Below, piece after piece: positions 1 through 6,243 of a stretch of DNA of 7,001 nucleotides. The stretch is taken from NCBI GenBank assembly GCA_041481485.1, contig JBGPBY010000394.1, positions 1 to 7,001 on the forward strand, written 5' to 3'. The stretch's first letter is position 1. The number at the start of each line of letters is the position of its first letter. The translations under genes and the position numbers were made by a program. The DNA comes from JBGPBY01 sp041481485. Its GTDB lineage: Bacteria; Acidobacteriota; Terriglobia; 20CM-2-55-15. The notes under the pieces are model-generated. The model worked only from the letters and a program-made list of their open reading frames with translations. It was not told where the DNA came from and did no database searches.

Positions 1-1384
1 AGAGGGCTTGACCTCCCAACTCGAACCAATCGATTCCGGAGGTTACCTGCATGTTGAAGCTGACGCTGCGGCGATAGAGTTTGCCGTCCGCCTCGACCCG
101 CCAGCCTTCATCCGATAAGGTGCGCACGATCGCGGGAAGCCGGGATGGTGGAAGCTCCCACCGGTGCCGGCCCCAGGACTCGGCAGGTCGAAAGCCCAAC
201 GCCGCCAGTCTCACAAGAGTCAGGGCCTCGGCACTTCGGTCGCGGATGAAGAATCGATCGGCAGCGGGATCGTGAATCGCCGCATCCTGACAGGATTCGG
301 GTACTCGCGTTCCGCCGTAATCGAATTCAACTTCGCACCGAAGCATGGCCTGACCGTAAAATCGCCGCTCTCCCGCACGAATTTTCAGATGCGGAGGAAT
401 GGCGAGAGAACGTTGCTCGAAACTCAGTTCTTCGGGCAGTTCGAACGGCGGAAGGGATGGAAACTGCGCGATTTCCAACATCAGTTTCGGCCCTGCCGCG
501 AACGGAACCGATAGGCTTTGAATCTCACGAAGCAGTTGGACCCACTCTGGCGCTCCCAGATCATCGAACCGCGCGATGCGATCGCGCAGGATTACAACGC
601 CGGGCGCGATCACCGCAGGCTCGGAAAGTGAGATCTGTTTTTCGTTGCGGGCAATTGTCGCGGCGATCGTATAGCAGCGCGCCGCCTCATCCCGCGTCAC
701 GCGAATCTGGAGCAACCAGGGTGGCCCGCCGTCCCAATCCAGACGCATCAGGCCATCGGAGCGGCCGCCGAGTGGCTTTAAGAAGCAGCGGCCCGTGGCG
801 CATAACGCCGGAATCAGCACTTCGTAAGAGGCCGCGCGCAGATAGTGTCTGTTGTCCATGCCGGGAAACGTGCTCCCGGAGTTGCGGCAGCCGGCCAGGA
901 GCGCCAGAAGCTTTTGATCCGCCTCTTCAAACAGATCGATGTCATGAAGCCAAGTCTCCTGCAGATTGGGGAGGCCCCATTCGCCGTTGCTCTTGATCCG
1001 GTGTACTGCAGAACGGACAACGAGAGCTCTCGACTGTGCACACTGGGCGGCATCGATAACATAGCTGATCTTGACAGGCGTTTCGGCAACGGCGCCGTTT
1101 CGAGCCTGCACCGCCGATCGAAGCGCGGTCAGACGCTCTTGCCAGGACGGCGTCACGGGTTTGCGCGCCGCACCGAGCCTGGACCGTGGGGATCCGCGGT
1201 TCTCTCGCCACTGCATCCCACTCTCGTTCTTGAAGTCATCGGCGTATTGTGCGATTTCGCTTCGCGCATGCGTACCTCGTGGCACGCCTTGTTTGACCAC
1301 GCTCTGATGGGAACGCCTTTTCGCCCAACGGCGTTTCATCGCGTCCTGAAGCTCCCTGCGCTGCTCTTTTGAAAGAATCGCCAC
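1..1384 (-). CDS. SNF2-family DEAD/DEAH-type helicase, N-terminal 461 residues (3' part beyond left edge)
   Basis: An uninterrupted reading frame of 461 codons starts at a GTG (1384-1382) and is still open at the left edge. The GTG is chosen because AAGGAGG lies 7 nt upstream; an in-frame TAA lies at 1438-1436. Residues 335-461 look like the bacterial SNF2-helicase-associated domain: a beta-rich stretch with FDYGGTRVPE (354-363), the RDRSAEALTLVRLAALGFRP region (381-400), DEGWRVEADGKLYR (425-438) and the family signature SGIDWFEL (449-456). Residues 80-270 match the upstream region of long SNF2 proteins (PSWQERLTALR, NGEWGLPN, LIPALCATGR, GGPPWLLQIRV). The ATPase motors, Walker A and DEAH box would follow beyond the edge and cannot be seen. 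Residues 5-24 are a charged basic segment with MKRRWAKRR. No SWIM-type CxC...CxH zinc motif is present. It follows hsdR after 77 nt on the same strand, so co-transcription is likely. Such proteins are ATP-driven DNA translocases or remodellers; a defence role here is inferred only from its neighbours. Confidence 0.85.
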   Translation of the reverse strand, partial: MAILSKEQRRELQDAMKRRWAKRRSHQSVVKQGVPRGTHARSEIAQYADDFKNESGMQWRENRGSPRSRLGAARKPVTPSWQERLTALRSAVQARNGAVAETPVKISYVIDAAQCAQSRALVVRSAVHRIKSNGEWGLPNLQETWLHDIDLFEEADQKLLALLAGCRNSGSTFPGMDNRHYLRAASYEVLIPALCATGRCFLKPLGGRSDGLMRLDWDGGPPWLLQIRVTRDEAARCYTIAATIARNEKQISLSEPAVIAPGVVILRDRIARFDDLGAPEWVQLLREIQSLSVPFAAGPKLMLEIAQFPSLPPFELPEELSFEQRSLAIPPHLKIRAGERRFYGQAMLRCEVEFDYGGTRVPESCQDAAIHDPAADRFFIRDRSAEALTLVRLAALGFRPAESWGRHRWELPPSRLPAIVRTLSDEGWRVEADGKLYRRSVSFNMQVTSGIDWFELGGQAL

Positions 1385-1391
1385 CGATAAT

Positions 1392-1398
1392 CCTCCTT
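1392..1398 (-). promoter_or_regulatory. Ribosome binding site of the SNF2 gene
   Basis: AAGGAGG on the minus strand, 7 nt before the GTG at 1384, is a near-perfect Shine-Dalgarno and decides the start over the internal ATG at codon 16. The whole gap between hsdR and this gene (1385-1461) holds nothing else convincing: the only symmetrical element is ATTCGATCCGAAT at 1448-1460, with 5-bp arms and no U-tract. Confidence 0.75.
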
Positions 1399-1461
1399 CC
1401 CGTTGATTTGAAGAAGCTACCCGCAAATTGGGACATTAGAGGTCTTCATTCGATCCGAATA

Positions 1462-4400
1462 TCAGGCGGCGACGGCAGTTTTCCGGATGCGGTCTAATAC
1501 CTCCAATAACTCGTTGACCTGTTCTGTATTGAAGAGCCCTTCTGGTCCCAAAGGTGTGACATCGGTAAACGGAGATTCGTAAAGAAGACTGGCATCCATG
1601 ACACCATGTTCCGTCAGGTGATTCACGATAAGGTTGAGGAATTCAATCTGACTGGAGTTGATCGCTTTACCCGAGAGGAAACTGGCGAGAGCACCCTTGG
1701 CTGCTTCTCGATCCAAACCCACCAGCGACCGCACGAATAATCCAAGACCTTTCGACGTTTCTTTTGCACGTCCAATCTCTTCCAGACTGCCGACGCCGCT
1801 TTCAGCCAGCATTCGCTCGAGTTCCGAGATGTCGTTCCTGGTCAACGGCTGATTGGTTCGAAGCTTCCGGATGGCCTCGGCATCCTGATGCGCGCGGAGG
1901 AACACCTGCGCCTTCTCGCGGAACTTCTCAAAGTTCCTTGTCGCCACAAATCCTGCCAGCTCGATGGGAGTTTCCATGCCCATCTCATCCTCGAAGTCCG
2001 TATACACCGGTTTGCGTTTCTGCTTTTCGATCAAGTGAACAAGATCGCGCAGATGCCGGCGCACTGACTCCAGCATGGGCGCTGTGACGTCCTGCCACCA
2101 TTCATCCGTTTGCACGTCCTGAATCAATGCCATCTGTTGCCGGACCATTGGAATCGTAGAGTACTCTTCCAGCAATCCTGCGATGGACTTCACCTGATCC
2201 CGCAACCGTTCGAATCCGGGAGCCGCCTGCAGCAACGTCAATTGGAGTTTCAGCATCAGCAGATCGAACCGCTTCGCCTCTTCATTTTCCGGTTCGACTT
2301 CCGAAGGCAGACCAGCGACTTCACGCGAAAGTTCTGCGATTTCCTCCGGCGACAAGGCGATCCACGACTCGTCCCTCGCATACTTCTCAATGAGACGGCG
2401 CTTTGGCCGAACGATAAAGTTCTCCAGGTTCATGGCGGTCACGAGATCCTGCAACAGCTTCGCGATGGATCCCCGCAAGGTGGAATGCTCCTCAACCGAG
2501 GCCTTTCCTGCGTTGCTCGCCGGATAACGATCCAATTCCGAAAGAAGCTCAAGCCGTGCCTTGAACAGACGCTTGCTTAGTGACGCGCCAAGCGCGCCTT
2601 CCGTTGTCTCGATATCCTGGTTAAAGAACTCCAGGTTCTGGCAGTAGTCGAAGATGAAGAAGTACTCCTTGTGCTGTCCCGGTGCGAAGAGGTCCGGGCA
2701 CAATCGCGTACCGCGCCCGACCATCTGCCAGAACTTGGTTTTGGACCGCACGATTTTGAAAAACACCAGGTTGACGACCTCGGGCACGTCGATGCCGGTG
2801 TCAAGCATGTCTACCGAGATCGCGAGGTGCGGCGGTTTCTCCTTCTTTCCAAATTCATCGATCAGGCTTTGTGCATACTCCGTTTCGAACGTAATCACGC
2901 GGGCAAAGTGTCCTTTCAAGTGCGGGTAGTTCACGTCGAACCGCTCGGCAATGAATTTCGCGTGGTCCTGATTCTTGGCAAACAGAATGGTCTTGCCCAG
3001 CCTGTCGCCACCGGCGACCTTGAGTCCGCGGGTCATCACGTGTTCGAGCACTTTGTCCACGGTGTCGACATTGAACAGCCACTTATTCACAGCCTCAGCC
3101 GCGACGCTGTCGGGAACGCCGCCCTCGTCGTCCCATTCGAGGGCGTCCCATTGCTCTTTGTCTTCTTCGGACAGGTCGTCGTAGCGGATACCCTCCCGCT
3201 GGAATCTCAAGGGGACGGAAACGGCTCTCGCCGGAACAAGGAATCCGTCGTGCACCGCTTCTTCCAGGCCATAGGCATCTGTAGGAACGCCGTTCTCCAG
3301 ATCGAAGAGGCCGTAGGTGTTGCGATCCACCTCATCTTTGGGCGTCGCCGTGAGTCCAACCAGCATCGAATCGAAATACCCAAAGATGGCTCTGTATTTC
3401 TGAAACACGGAACGGTGAGCCTCATCGATGATGATGAGATCAAAGTGGCCGGGACCAAACCGCCGTTGATCGTCGGCCGTTTCGTCGATCAATCCCATCA
3501 TGGTGGGATAGGTCGAGACGAACACCCGCCCTTCCTCGTTTCGTTCTGTTACCAGATTTACCGGCGATGCGTTCGGTAGATGAATCTTGAACGCGTTGAC
3601 GGCCTGGCGGACCAGGGCAACTCGATCCGCCAGAAAGAGGACGCGCTTTGCCCAGTTGCAGCGCATCAGCAGATCGCAAAGCGCGATCACGGTGCGGGTT
3701 TTGCCGGCGCCGGTCGCCATGACGACCAGAGCCTTTCGGTCGTGGTCGCGTTCGAAGGCCTCACCAATACGGCGGATTGCGCGTGTCTGATAGTAGCGTT
3801 CGACGATATCGGCATTGATATCGGCTTCGCCGAGCGGCTTGCGAGTGGACCGGCGTTGAACGGCCAGTTCGAGTTCCGCCTTCTTATAGAAGCCTTGCAC
3901 CGCGCGCGGCGGATAGTGGAGGTCGTCCCAGATCCAATGCTCGTATCCGTTGGAATAGAAAATCATCGGACGCTGGCCGTACTGTATTTCCAGACAATCG
4001 GCGTAGAGTTTGGCCTGCTGCTGTCCGACTCGAGGATCGCGGCGCGTTCGTTTTGCCTCGACGAGCCCAAGCGGTTTGCCGTCGTCGCCCCAGAGCACGT
4101 AGTCGACAAATCCCTTACCTTGATTATTTGGCATCCCGGCGACTTCGAATTCGCGGTCGCGCGGTTGATCCAGCGCCCAGCCGGCTTCCTTGAGCAGCAG
4201 GTCGATGAAGTAGTCGCGGGTTTCCGCTTCCGAATAGTCGTGAGTGTCCCGTTGCGCAGCCGCGGCCTTCCTGGCCTCCGCGACTTCGGCGCGCAGCCGC
4301 GCGACCTCTTCATCCAGCGCTTTCTTGTTGTCATGAAGCGCAACGAGCTTCTCGTCACGTTCGCGAAGTCCGGCTTCGAGTTGCTGGAGTTGTTCCAGCG

Positions 4401-4851
4401 TCTGCTTCGGAATTGGTGTCGTTTTCGGCAGAGCATTGGGATCGAAGTTCAGGCCGGGCGCTGGCCGCATATTGCGCGCGTACGTATGTGCCAGCCAATG
4501 ACCGACATGAAAGAGTTCGCGCACCGCAACGAGCGCATCGGATTGCTGAATGGGACGATGACTGTGGACAGCCTGATTCCCAAGCTGCGTGATGACACGT
4601 GCCTTGTTGAAGACCGCGTCTCCAGCGGCGGCCTTGAACGTGGGTTCGTGGATGAGCGCGCTGAGACTGTCCTGATAGGGAACGCGTAGGGAACCGTCGT
4701 GCCTGTATGCCCAGCTCACCGCCAGCTCGAGAGCGCGCCGGGCATAGAAGCACGCCGTTCTCGGATCGGGATGCACGGATGATGCCGCTTTCGTTCCAGC
4801 CTCGTAGATTTCAGGCCATTCGGACTGGAGGAATGTGAACGGGCTCGTCAT
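1462..4851 (-). CDS. hsdR: Type I restriction enzyme subunit R (EcoEI-like), with N-terminal DUF4145-like domain
   Basis: Complete, 1129 residues, ATG start. Residues 1-125 form a helical DUF4145-like domain (ACFYARRALELAVSW at 33-47, LGNQAVHS at 90-97). Residues 150-205 are a charged, heptad-like coiled coil. The HSDR_N nuclease domain follows: FVDYVLW with D250, EAK at 265-267, and a QxxxY element (Q279, Y283), the expected PD-(D/E)xK residues. The superfamily 2 motor shows Walker A ATGAGKT (379-385), DEAH (476-479), TAT (501-503), DTGIDVPEV (684-692) and the arginine-finger motif QMVGRGTRLC (709-718). The C-terminal 400 residues fit the EcoEI R C-terminal domain that docks on the HsdM/HsdS core. 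Known role: ATP-dependent translocation and cleavage of unmodified DNA, far from the recognition site. All catalytic residues looked for are intact, so it is probably active. Its ribosome site is weak (GAG 5 nt before the ATG; GGAG 12 nt before). It stands 341 nt after fic, so a separate promoter is possible. Confidence 0.96.
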   Translation of the reverse strand: MTSPFTFLQSEWPEIYEAGTKAASSVHPDPRTACFYARRALELAVSWAYRHDGSLRVPYQDSLSALIHEPTFKAAAGDAVFNKARVITQLGNQAVHSHRPIQQSDALVAVRELFHVGHWLAHTYARNMRPAPGLNFDPNALPKTTPIPKQTLEQLQQLEAGLRERDEKLVALHDNKKALDEEVARLRAEVAEARKAAAAQRDTHDYSEAETRDYFIDLLLKEAGWALDQPRDREFEVAGMPNNQGKGFVDYVLWGDDGKPLGLVEAKRTRRDPRVGQQQAKLYADCLEIQYGQRPMIFYSNGYEHWIWDDLHYPPRAVQGFYKKAELELAVQRRSTRKPLGEADINADIVERYYQTRAIRRIGEAFERDHDRKALVVMATGAGKTRTVIALCDLLMRCNWAKRVLFLADRVALVRQAVNAFKIHLPNASPVNLVTERNEEGRVFVSTYPTMMGLIDETADDQRRFGPGHFDLIIIDEAHRSVFQKYRAIFGYFDSMLVGLTATPKDEVDRNTYGLFDLENGVPTDAYGLEEAVHDGFLVPARAVSVPLRFQREGIRYDDLSEEDKEQWDALEWDDEGGVPDSVAAEAVNKWLFNVDTVDKVLEHVMTRGLKVAGGDRLGKTILFAKNQDHAKFIAERFDVNYPHLKGHFARVITFETEYAQSLIDEFGKKEKPPHLAISVDMLDTGIDVPEVVNLVFFKIVRSKTKFWQMVGRGTRLCPDLFAPGQHKEYFFIFDYCQNLEFFNQDIETTEGALGASLSKRLFKARLELLSELDRYPASNAGKASVEEHSTLRGSIAKLLQDLVTAMNLENFIVRPKRRLIEKYARDESWIALSPEEIAELSREVAGLPSEVEPENEEAKRFDLLMLKLQLTLLQAAPGFERLRDQVKSIAGLLEEYSTIPMVRQQMALIQDVQTDEWWQDVTAPMLESVRRHLRDLVHLIEKQKRKPVYTDFEDEMGMETPIELAGFVATRNFEKFREKAQVFLRAHQDAEAIRKLRTNQPLTRNDISELERMLAESGVGSLEEIGRAKETSKGLGLFVRSLVGLDREAAKGALASFLSGKAINSSQIEFLNLIVNHLTEHGVMDASLLYESPFTDVTPLGPEGLFNTEQVNELLEVLDRIRKTAVAA

Positions 4852-4857
4852 CCGATC

Positions 4858-4938
4858 TCAGGGCTCCAGGCGAGAATCGCGCCACAAATACGGGAATTTT
4901 GGCGCGATTCGTGGCGCGATTCTGGCGCAAGTCTTCAT
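4858..4938 (-). CDS. Possible 26-codon leader ORF before hsdR
   Basis: ATG at 4938-4936 follows AGGA with a 5-nt spacer, runs 26 codons (MKTCARIAPRIAPKF...), and ends at TGA 4860-4858, only 6 nt before the hsdR ATG. The position would suit translational coupling or a leader peptide, since hsdR itself has a weak ribosome site. The peptide is basic and partly made of repeat units (ARIAPRIAP), so it could equally be chance coding within the repeat block. No family resemblance is recognised. Confidence 0.25.
   Translation of the reverse strand: MKTCARIAPRIAPKFPYLWRDSRLEP
4873..4923. repeat. Inverted repeat with two alternative right arms, upstream of hsdR
   Basis: AGAATCGCGCCAC at 4873-4885 is the exact reverse complement of GTGGCGCGATTCT at 4911-4923 (13-bp arms, 25-nt loop). 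The inner copy TGGCGCGATTC at 4900-4910 can pair instead with 4874-4884 (11 bp, 15-nt loop). In the hsdR transcript either hairpin would end about 21 nt before the start codon. There is no U-run after it, so it is not a standard terminator. It could be an operator or an RNA structure that affects hsdR translation. Confidence 0.6.
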
Positions 4939-5201
4939 AAGTTTCCTATTGTCAGCCCGTTGCGAATACCCGAAACGGTCCAAAATGGCGCAAGTTTTGG
5001 CGCAAGTTTGTCGCAAGTTCCGATAAGTCATTTAGTTTCAATTTGTAACAGCTGGCCATTTTTGGCCCAAATGTCGCAAGTTTGTCGCAAGTTCGAATAA
5101 CCCCAGCCGCGTCTTCGGTTTCCTTCCGGTGGACACCCAAATTCTTGGCGCAAATTGTGTCGTGATACTTGTCGCGATTCTGTCGTGATACTTCATAAGT
5201 C
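4893..5201 (-). repeat. Four-block array of 11-12-nt direct repeats
   Basis: On the minus strand each block begins with a CTTAT-like element, continues with two to four units resembling AACTTGCGMCA spaced 11 or 12 nt apart, and in three of four blocks ends in TTTGG(G). Blocks lie at about 5134-5201 (4 diverged units, overlapping the last codons and stop of fic), 5064-5102 (2 units), 4977-5029 (3 units) and 4893-4942 (3 units). The CTTAT anchors sit near 5195, 5097, 5023 and 4937, that is 98, 74 and 86 nt apart; the differences are close to multiples of the 12-nt unit, as expected if units were gained or lost. One unit encodes NLRQ in one frame, but the mix of 11 and 12 nt breaks any long frame. 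Function is unknown: it could be duplicated fic tail sequence or a set of protein-binding sites. Confidence 0.75.
4979..5047 (-). pseudogene. Decayed duplicate of the fic 3' end
   Basis: The minus strand reads YKLKLNDL at 5047-5024, against YKLKIKDL at the true end of Fic (5219-5196). The 24 nucleotides differ at only three positions. Where Fic has its stop, this copy reads on into SELATNLRQNLRHFG through the repeat units. The copy lies inside a 62-codon open frame (5140-4952) that has only a non-ATG start and no good ribosome site, so I read it as a leftover of a tandem duplication and not as a working gene. Sequence upstream of the YKLK segment does not match Fic, so only the last strand of the winged helix is retained. 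Confidence 0.5.
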
Positions 5202-6242
5202 TTTTATTTTCAGTTTGTAGCGGACGGCCCGGGCTGAGCCAGTGGCCTTGGCGACTCCTCGCTGAACGAGACCCCGAAGATCTCGTTGTAACGACCTCTG
5301 GTTCGTGCCTGGACAGAGACTTTCCATGTCCTCCAGGCGAAGTTCGCCTTGTTCCAATAGATGGCCTATTGCCAACGCCTGGCGAGAATTGAGTCGAAAC
5401 TCTCGAGTGATCAGGTCCTGTCGGATAATCCTCTTGCCGCGTTCGGCGACTTCTTTCATCTGGGTCGCAAGGCCGCTAACGAAAAACTCAATCCAGCCGG
5501 TCATATCCATGTCCCGATCCCGCACTCCTTGCAATGCATCGTAGAAGGCCCGGCGCTCGCGATCGTAATACTCGCTGAGCGTGAACAGGCGCTTGATGTC
5601 GTAGCCAGTCCGATAGAGATGTAAAGTCGACAGCAACCGCGACGTTCGTCCGTTGCCATCGACGAATGGATGGATGTGCACGAGTTGGAATTGCGCAACG
5701 CCAGCCACGAGGACGGGATGAATTTCCGTTTGATCGCGTAGCCAGCTCACGAGTGATTGCATCATTGGCGCCACATCGTGAGGCGGAGGAGGCGCGTACA
5801 CGATTTCTCCCGTCTTGCTGTTGGCGACGTAATTTTGAATCGTACGGTAGGCGCCAGGCCCGCCCTGGCCTCCGCGCACTCCGATCACGAGGCGCTTGTG
5901 AATCTCGCGGATCAGTCCCTCGGTGACAGGCTCGCCACTTTCGAGATACTCCGAGACCAGATTGAACGCGTCCCGGTAATTCAACAATTCGCGAACATCA
6001 TCCGGACGAGTGTGCTCGACAGTCTCGCCCGCCCACAGCCGCTCCGATTGCTCAATCGTGAGTTGCGTTCCTTCGATGTGTGTCGTGTGATGCGCCTCCA
6101 GCAGCAGCGCCCGCTGGCTCATGCGCTGCACCCAGTCGGACGACAGAGTCGCCGCTTCCAGAAATCCTCGCGCCCGCTCAATCGCCGTCAGACCGAACGT
6201 GATGGAATTGGTTATGGTGAAGCGCGGCTCGAAGGGATGCAT
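5193..6242 (-). CDS. fic: Fic family protein (class II, self-inhibited adenylyltransferase type)
   Basis: Complete, 349 residues from the ATG at 6242. An upstream in-frame start at 6314 would overlap hsdS by 71 nt; the chosen start lies 1 nt after the hsdS stop, has GGGGAG 9 nt upstream, and gives the MHPFEPRF beginning usual for this family. Residues 1-70 are the Fic_N-like part with the inhibitory motif TTHIEG (T53, E57, G58), matching [S/T]xxxE[G/N] that blocks ATP orientation. The Fic core has the flap region GAYRTIQNYV (130-139) and the complete catalytic motif HPFVDGNGRTSR (H191 to R202). The last 65 residues look like a winged helix ending in RYKLKIKDL. Known activity of the family: transfer of AMP (or another phosphate-containing moiety) to hydroxyl side chains of target proteins; the target here is unknown. 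Translation is probably coupled to hsdS. Fic genes are known passengers of type I restriction operons, but their role there is not settled. Confidence 0.93.
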   Translation of the reverse strand: MHPFEPRFTITNSITFGLTAIERARGFLEAATLSSDWVQRMSQRALLLEAHHTTHIEGTQLTIEQSERLWAGETVEHTRPDDVRELLNYRDAFNLVSEYLESGEPVTEGLIREIHKRLVIGVRGGQGGPGAYRTIQNYVANSKTGEIVYAPPPPHDVAPMMQSLVSWLRDQTEIHPVLVAGVAQFQLVHIHPFVDGNGRTSRLLSTLHLYRTGYDIKRLFTLSEYYDRERRAFYDALQGVRDRDMDMTGWIEFFVSGLATQMKEVAERGKRIIRQDLITREFRLNSRQALAIGHLLEQGELRLEDMESLCPGTNQRSLQRDLRGLVQRGVAKATGSARAVRYKLKIKDL

Positions 6243-6243
6243 C

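Larger units (their letters stand above)
4852..5192. other. Repeat-rich spacer between fic and hsdR
   Basis: This 341-nt stretch has no convincing gene. It is more AT-rich in patches than the flanking genes and consists largely of degenerate direct repeats (four blocks), a decayed duplicate of the fic 3' end, and inverted repeats near hsdR, listed separately. No clear sigma-70 promoter with both boxes at good spacing was found, and no rho-independent terminator follows fic. It probably holds the hsdR leader and perhaps control elements. Confidence 0.7.

Noticed and set aside
457..1372. Plus-strand open frames at 457-996 and 845-1372, and minus-strand frames at 814-1089 and 942-1211
   Set aside because: All are in other frames of the continuous minus-strand SNF2 coding region at 1-1384, which has family motifs and a strong ribosome site. 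Their translations are low in hydrophobic residues and look like no protein family.
1448..1460. ATTCGATCCGAAT as a terminator after hsdR
   Set aside because: The arms are only 5 bp with a 3-nt loop and no following T-run, so it is unlikely to stop transcription.
2671..4689. Long plus-strand open frames at 2671-3579 (302 codons) and 3580-4689 (369 codons)
   Set aside because: Both lie wholly antisense to hsdR, whose nuclease and helicase motifs are complete. The translations show no recognisable family and reflect the GC-skewed third positions of hsdR.
4952..5140. 62-codon minus-strand ORF as a real gene
   Set aside because: It has a non-ATG start without a good ribosome site, and its content is repeat units plus a fragment of the fic end.
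4893..5201. CRISPR array in the spacer
   Set aside because: Repeat units are only 11-12 nt and degenerate, they abut one another with no uniform spacers, and no cas genes are near.
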